Shown here: piece after piece, positions 59,844 to 64,000 of the stretch
How the letters are laid out: every line of letters begins with the position of its first letter
How positions within the stretch are numbered: position 1 is the stretch's first letter
Source of the DNA: Parasutterella secunda
GTDB taxonomy: Bacteria; Pseudomonadota; Gammaproteobacteria; Burkholderiales; Burkholderiaceae_F
Reading direction: 5' to 3'
Assembly (NCBI RefSeq): GCF_023336895.1
Contig: NZ_JAMBLT010000002.1
Coordinates: forward strand, 62,001-126,000
Length of the DNA: 64,000 nucleotides
The notes under the pieces: model-generated
The model's database searches: none
Told to the model about the DNA's origin: nothing
The model's input: only the letters and a program-made list of their open reading frames with translations
Position numbers and translations under genes: made by a program

Positions 59844-61460
59844 ATGTTTAAATTTGACGCTCAAGACTATCCTTACGCCTCCAAGCGCCACGTGGTCTAC
59901 GCTAAAAACGGCATGTCCTGCGTGGGCAACCCATCGGGCGCCGCAGCCGGCCTTAAGGTTTTGCTCAAAGGCGGCAACGCCATTGACGCGGCCGTGGCCG
60001 TAGCCGCTGCTCAGCCTGTCGTCGAACCCACCGGCAACGGTTTGGGCGCTGACTGCTTCGCCCTTATCTGGTACAAGGGCAAACTCTACGGTATCAATGG
60101 TTCAGGTCCTTTGCCCAAAGCCGCCTCCATTGCCAAACTAAAAGAACGCGGCTTTGAAAGCATCCCGCCCTATGGGGTCGAGCCGATCGATGTCCCCGGT
60201 GCTGTCGGCGGCTGGATGGCCATGCATGAGCGTTTCGGCCGTTTGCCCTTGGAAGAAGTGATGCAACCGGCTATTGATTATGCTGAAAACGGTTACCCCG
60301 TTTCTCCCAACATCAGCCGCTTGTGGGAAGAAGCCTATAAGAATTACAGCAAGTATCGTGATCGTCCGGAATTTAAGGGCTGGTTTGACACCTTTGCGCC
60401 GAACGACACATGGTTGCGCCCGGGCGATGTGTTTAAGAGCCATGATATGGCCGAAACGCTTCGCGAAATCGCCCGCACCAAGGGTGAATCTTTCTACCGC
60501 GGCGCTTTGGCTCAAAAGATCGATGCCTTCATGAAGGAACATAACGGCTTCCTGTCGGCCGAAGACTTGGCCGCCTACCATCCCGAATGGGTTGAACCTT
60601 TGAAGACCGACTACCGCGGCTATGATGTTTGGGAAATTCCGCCCAACAGCCACGGCATCACGGTTTTGATGGCTCTTAACATCCTGAAGGGCTTCACGTT
60701 CGGCGAACGCGACACGATCGATACGCTGCACAAGCAAATCGAAGCCATGAAGCTTGCCTTCGTGGATACGATGGAATACGTGGCAGAACCCTCTCACATG
60801 ATTGTGACTTCTGAACAGCTCTTGAGCCAGAAGTATGCCGATGACCGCAGAAAACTGATTAAACCGGATTCTGCTTTGATGCCTGAAGTGGGCGATCCCC
60901 GCTACAGCTCCACGGTGTACTTTGCCACGGCTGACGCCGAAGGCAACATGGTGAGCATGATTCAAAGTAACTTCAGAGGTTTCGGCTCCGGTATCGTGGT
61001 TCCGGGTACAGGTATTTCGTTAAATGACCGTGCTCAAAACTTCCGCTTCGATGAAAAGCACCCGAATGCTTACGAAGGCGGCAAGCGTCCGTATCACACG
61101 ATTATTCCGGCTTTCATCTCCAAGGGTGATCAACCGATCTCAGCCATGGGCATCATGGGCGGCTGGATGCAACCCCAAGCTCACTTGCAAGTGATCATGA
61201 ATATGATCGACTTCCACCTGAACCCGCAACAAGCCTTGGACGCTCCGCGTTGGCAGTGGATCGGCGGCAAGAAGGTTGAAGTGGAACATGACATGCCCAA
61301 CCACTTGGTTCGCTTGTTACAACGCATGGGCCACGACATTGTTGTCCAACCTGACCCCTATCACATGGGGCGCGGCCAAGTGATTTTGCGCGATGAAAAG
61401 ACCGGTATTCTCTGCGCCGGTACTGAAAAGCGCACTGATGGTCAAATCGCTAGTTTCTAA
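59844..61460 (+). CDS. Gamma-glutamyltransferase family protein (cytosolic form)
   Basis: 538 residues. Ntn-hydrolase of the GGT family: GMSCVGNPSGAAAGLKVLLK and GGNAIDAAVAVAAAQPVVEP at the N-terminus, then a large-subunit region. The predicted autocleavage/nucleophile Thr is in DPRYSSTVYFATADAEGNMV (~352), followed by the oxyanion region GFGSGIVVPGTGISLNDRAQ and ISAMGIMGGWMQPQAHLQ. There is no signal peptide, unlike periplasmic GGTs, so it probably acts in the cytosol on imported gamma-glutamyl or acyl compounds; the transporter gene just upstream fits. AGAAAGGAAAG precedes ATG. Highly biased codons suggest strong expression. Confidence 0.9.
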   Translation: MFKFDAQDYPYASKRHVVYAKNGMSCVGNPSGAAAGLKVLLKGGNAIDAAVAVAAAQPVVEPTGNGLGADCFALIWYKGKLYGINGSGPLPKAASIAKLKERGFESIPPYGVEPIDVPGAVGGWMAMHERFGRLPLEEVMQPAIDYAENGYPVSPNISRLWEEAYKNYSKYRDRPEFKGWFDTFAPNDTWLRPGDVFKSHDMAETLREIARTKGESFYRGALAQKIDAFMKEHNGFLSAEDLAAYHPEWVEPLKTDYRGYDVWEIPPNSHGITVLMALNILKGFTFGERDTIDTLHKQIEAMKLAFVDTMEYVAEPSHMIVTSEQLLSQKYADDRRKLIKPDSALMPEVGDPRYSSTVYFATADAEGNMVSMIQSNFRGFGSGIVVPGTGISLNDRAQNFRFDEKHPNAYEGGKRPYHTIIPAFISKGDQPISAMGIMGGWMQPQAHLQVIMNMIDFHLNPQQALDAPRWQWIGGKKVEVEHDMPNHLVRLLQRMGHDIVVQPDPYHMGRGQVILRDEKTGILCAGTEKRTDGQIASF

Positions 61461-61488
61461 TGTTCTAGTTCATTAGACCTTCCAAGAC

Positions 61489-61518
61489 AAACCGGACGAG
61501 CAAAAACTCGTCCGGTTT
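61489..61518. terminator. Bidirectional terminator after the GGT gene
   Basis: A 12-bp stem (61489-61500 with 61507-61518, loop CAAAAA), then CACTTTTTTTT on the plus strand. Confidence 0.9.
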
Positions 61519-61550
61519 CACTTTTTTTTATTTGAGACAAAATCAAAACC

Positions 61551-62426
61551 TTACTCTATTGGCGGCAACTCAGCCCCCAACATGAAAAGCGCGGCCTCAA
61601 CCTTACGGATGGGATAGGGACCTTCCAGCCAGGCACTCCCCTTTTTGTTTGCTTTGGCCTTTCTGATTGCCTCGGCCACCGCCCATGAGGCAAGCACATT
61701 GCTGTTGGCAAAGGTCCTCTCACGCATAGGACGCTTTTTCATCGTATCGAGTCTTTGAAACACATTGCCATTCCAGGAAGCATCACGGCCTTTGTCCTTT
61801 TTTGTTTTTCCCCATCCTTGAAGACTGCCCAATTGAAGCTCCTTCGGAAGCTTAATGTCTTGGCTGATGCAATATTCACGGATAAAGTAGCAAAGAGCTG
61901 CGCAAACACGGCTCTCATACGTTATAAAGTCAGGCAAAAGCGTCGCGTAAATGCGCGAATGAAATGAGGACATACGCGGACCGAAATCTTTTCCGAATAT
62001 CGTGTATTCAGGCGAATCGTCCGCAAGTTGGCTACACGCATAGGCTGTGCACTCACACAGATTTTTTGATGCCTGCAATGTTTCGAGATTGCTGTTTAAA
62101 ACCAGGCTGTCCTCACCGAACATATCAATCACGATTTGAATAAAAGCCTCATCATCGCGCTTATCTATGACCTCTTTGAGCGGCTTTTCATAGTGAATAA
62201 GCCGATTTTGAAATTCTCGGTTTGGCGCTTCCTGAATATACTGCTCCCATGCATCCTCCAGACTCGTAAAACAGTACTGAGCCTTTGGGCGATAGGTTTG
62301 AGTAAGGTAAGGCGGGTCAAAAACGCGGCCGGCAATATACTCCGCCAAATAATCTGTAAAGGCATCCACAACAGGCTGCATCAAATAATGCTCTCGAGCC
62401 GAAATCAAGGAATAACTCTCCGACAT
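61551..62426 (-). CDS. Hypothetical protein
   Basis: 291 residues, family not recognised. Soluble, mainly helical, no signal peptide. Aromatic and acidic N-terminus (SLISAREHYLMQPVVDAFTD), a Cys-containing middle (ASKNLCECTAYACSQLADDS; ESRVCAALCYFIREYC), and a basic C-terminal part (KTKKDKGRDASWNGNVFQRL; AWLEGPYPIRKVEAALF). Single gene between the GGT terminator and a 277-bp gap; base composition is ordinary. No motif suggests an enzymatic role. Confidence 0.7.
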   Translation of the reverse strand: MSESYSLISAREHYLMQPVVDAFTDYLAEYIAGRVFDPPYLTQTYRPKAQYCFTSLEDAWEQYIQEAPNREFQNRLIHYEKPLKEVIDKRDDEAFIQIVIDMFGEDSLVLNSNLETLQASKNLCECTAYACSQLADDSPEYTIFGKDFGPRMSSFHSRIYATLLPDFITYESRVCAALCYFIREYCISQDIKLPKELQLGSLQGWGKTKKDKGRDASWNGNVFQRLDTMKKRPMRERTFANSNVLASWAVAEAIRKAKANKKGSAWLEGPYPIRKVEAALFMLGAELPPIE

Positions 62427-62703
62427 GTCACTACTACCTTTTAGACATCCACGGAGTTATTGTACGCAACTTATTGAGCTAAAAGAAAAATTAAGAGCAG
62501 TCGCTTTTGAACCCATCCCTTGATTTTTTCTAACGGTTAAGAAATTCAAAGCGTGCAAGGAAACTCTTAGAATCAAACTATGCAAGACAATGAATCTAAG
62601 CAACTTTATCGACATAAATTTCGTTACACGGATGTAGCGTTGAGTATGCTGACTCGTTTTAAAAGCAGCACGATCAATATTAGCGATTGATAGCCTCTGC
62701 AAA
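62427..62703. other. Gap with no clear gene
   Basis: 277 bp, AT-rich. A 36-codon plus-strand frame (62580-62690, starting MQDNESKQLYRHKFRY) has no ribosome-binding site and could be a gene remnant. No terminator with a clear T run is seen after dctQ. Confidence 0.4.
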
Positions 62704-63201
62704 TCAAATTGATTCAAAATCGTCGTAACGCCCCTGAATAGCCAAAATGAAGTCTCTTAACGCATAGCACGACATGAAAAACGCGCTGATGGGAATGGCG
62801 GCGTAAGCCACTTTCACCTGCATCCAGGGAATGGACTGCATGTAAGCATGAGCACGCATTACCCATACCCAACCGTAGTAACAAATCAGAACGTACGTAA
62901 GAAGTTCAATCACACAGACAATGGCTCTGCAGATTTTTCCGACTTTGCCTTCCAGACGCTCTGTCATCACTTCGACCACAAAGTGGTTTCTCGTGCGCAC
63001 CAATTCCTGGGCACCCAAAAAAATCATCCAAATCAGGCAAATCTGAATCCAATCATCTGTCTGAGTAAAGTTGTAGATGGGGACAAAGCGCACAAAAACG
63101 TTTGCCAAGAACATGACAACGATTGCCCCCAGGGCAACGACGCAAATGAGACGCGTGATACGGCTTACCCAATGATCAATGGTTTTTAAAATTCTCAGCA
63201 T
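62704..63201 (-). CDS. TRAP transporter small permease (DctQ-like)
   Basis: 165 residues from ATG 63201, 4 nt after the dctM stop; a TTG five codons earlier would overlap. GGGGTGATGAG upstream acts as the ribosome-binding site. Four helices with the DctQ signature FVRFVPIYNFTQTDDWIQIC, LIWMIFLGAQELVRTRNHFV and the C-terminal AAIPISAFFMSCYALRDFI. Small membrane subunit of a tripartite ATP-independent periplasmic carboxylate carrier, paired with dctM just upstream in transcription. No dctP-type binding protein lies downstream. Confidence 0.9.
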   Translation of the reverse strand: MLRILKTIDHWVSRITRLICVVALGAIVVMFLANVFVRFVPIYNFTQTDDWIQICLIWMIFLGAQELVRTRNHFVVEVMTERLEGKVGKICRAIVCVIELLTYVLICYYGWVWVMRAHAYMQSIPWMQVKVAYAAIPISAFFMSCYALRDFILAIQGRYDDFESI

Positions 63202-63205
63202 CTCA

Positions 63206-64000
63206 TCACCCCACAATACCGGCCAAGCCTAAAGACAATCCCGGAATAAAGGCCACAGCCATCGCCATCAAAATCATAATCACCACATAGCCCACAGACT
63301 TCTTGGCAATCTCCATGACCTTCTCGCCAGTAATCGAGGCCATGACGTATAGGTTAAGTCCCACGGGTGGCGTGAGCACTCCAACGGCCAACGCAATGCA
63401 CATCACAATGCCCAATTGAATGAGATCATAATTAAAGCTCTTGGCAATCGGCACAAAAATTGGCACCGTGATGAGCAAAATGGCCGTGCCTTCCATAAAG
63501 CAGCCCATGATCACCAAAATCAGAATAATGATCAAAAGGATTATGGCAAATGAAGAAAACGTGGATGAGACAAAAGCGATGGTTTGCTGAGGAATACGGG
63601 TATACAAGAGCACATACTGGAAAAATCCGGCTGTTGCGATCACAAACATCACCTTCGCGGTTTGCTCAACGGTATTCCAAAGAATGGAAGGCAGGTCTGA
63701 AAGCTTTAATGTCTTAAAAACAAAAAGCCCGAGGATAAAGACATAAAAGGAAGCGACAGCGGCAGCTTCGGTGGCGGTAAAAAGACCGGCAAACATACCG
63801 CCAATCACAATGACTGGTGTCAGAAGTGACCAAAAAGCATCCTTAAAACCCGTCCAGCGCTCACTCCAAGAGGCTTTGGGGGTGACCGTATAGCCTTCCT
63901 TTTTACACACATAGGAAGACCAGAGCATAAAAGCCAACCCTAAGAGAACGCCCGGAACAGCGCCCGCGGCAAAAAGCGCGTTGACACTGGTTTGCGTAAG
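63206..64000 (-). CDS. TRAP transporter large permease (DctM-like), 5'-truncated by the window
   Basis: 264 codons of the C-terminal part; the frame continues past base 64000, where it reads LTQTSVNALFAAGAVPGVLL. Typical DctM blocks are PVIVIGGMFAGLFTATEAAA, VIMGCFMEGTAILLITVPIF (MGMxxDxxA-like), LGIVMCIALAVGVLTPPVGL and the YVVIMILMAMAVAFIPGLSL end. It forms the translocation channel for organic acids, driven by sodium or proton gradients. Its gene precedes dctQ, the reverse of the usual dctP-Q-M order. Confidence 0.93.
   Translation of the reverse strand, partial: LTQTSVNALFAAGAVPGVLLGLAFMLWSSYVCKKEGYTVTPKASWSERWTGFKDAFWSLLTPVIVIGGMFAGLFTATEAAAVASFYVFILGLFVFKTLKLSDLPSILWNTVEQTAKVMFVIATAGFFQYVLLYTRIPQQTIAFVSSTFSSFAIILLIIILILVIMGCFMEGTAILLITVPIFVPIAKSFNYDLIQLGIVMCIALAVGVLTPPVGLNLYVMASITGEKVMEIAKKSVGYVVIMILMAMAVAFIPGLSLGLAGIVG

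Noticed and set aside
62580-62690. 36-residue plus-strand small ORF
   Set aside because: No ribosome-binding site at proper spacing and no recognisable motif; kept only as a possible remnant.
62457-62717. 86-codon minus-strand open frame
   Set aside because: Overlaps the dctQ end and has no ribosome-binding site or protein-like composition.
1-64000. CRISPR arrays, insertion sequences, prophage, rRNA operons
   Set aside because: No regularly spaced repeats, transposase- or integrase-like frames, phage modules or rRNA sequence were seen.

Overview
The window looks like chromosome of an anaerobic or microaerophilic gut betaproteobacterium, probably order Burkholderiales near Sutterella/Parasutterella (inference from gene content; no 16S is present). 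Supporting signs are the earP-efp pair with Arg32 in EF-P, the betaproteobacterial order cysS / alkA-like glycosylase / accA / tilS next to cysS / TPR / ppiA / ppiB, divergent ppsA-ppsR, and roughly half GC. The catabolic profile is asaccharolytic: carboxylate carriers (DcuC, DUF401, TRAP), many cytosolic peptidases (PepT, two further M20 enzymes, C69), a gamma-glutamyltransferase-like enzyme, and no sugar-uptake locus apart from one PfkB-family kinase.

Layout. 1-2.3 kb: the 3' end of smpB, then four tandem divergent paralogues of an unrecognised helical protein on the minus strand. 2.3-7.4 kb: qmcA/nfeD and two adjacent YbaL/Kef-type antiporters. 7.5-10.9 kb: ppsA and divergent ppsR. 10.9-15 kb: a DUF401 carrier and a type V autotransporter. 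15.1-15.7 kb: a minus-strand tRNA cluster (Leu-TAA, Gly-GCC twice, Cys-GCA) plus a decayed Leu-tRNA copy. 15.8-22.4 kb: ygiW-like gene, nhaC, uvrC-pgsA, earP, efp. 22.4-25.8 kb: operon of PfkB kinase, nucleoside hydrolase, YgbA-family protein and a nitroreductase with a coiled-coil front, then tRNA-Arg. 25.9-32.9 kb: small DMT protein, C69 dipeptidase, TPP riboswitch plus thiC, dcuC, pepT. 33-36.7 kb: lpxH, lipoprotein, SDR, a second identical tRNA-Arg, M20 amidohydrolase. 36.7-43.3 kb: tilS, accA, glycosylase, cysS (minus), then TPR, ppiA, ppiB (plus). 43.5-48.5 kb: a giant 2-hydroxyacyl-CoA dehydratase/activase-like fusion and a small protein ending in an FtsK-gamma-like winged helix. 48.6-53.8 kb: gltX, then thrS-infC-rpmI-rplT. 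53.8-64 kb: Fe-alcohol dehydrogenase, M20 peptidase, EamA carrier, basic-tail membrane protein, transporter plus GGT-like enzyme, an orphan protein, and TRAP dctM/dctQ running off the end.

The strongest regulatory signals are: (i) a candidate threonine attenuator before thrS, made of a promoter, a 14-codon leader with four consecutive Thr codons, and an intrinsic terminator just before the gene; (ii) a TPP riboswitch before thiC with a possible Shine-Dalgarno-masking hairpin; (iii) a compact three-way-junction RNA between infC and rpmI; (iv) a non-AUG start for infC. The best candidates for undescribed biology are the four-paralogue array (200-2253), the FtsK-gamma-like protein (47767-48531) and the thrS leader. 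I saw no rRNA, CRISPR array, insertion sequence or phage.
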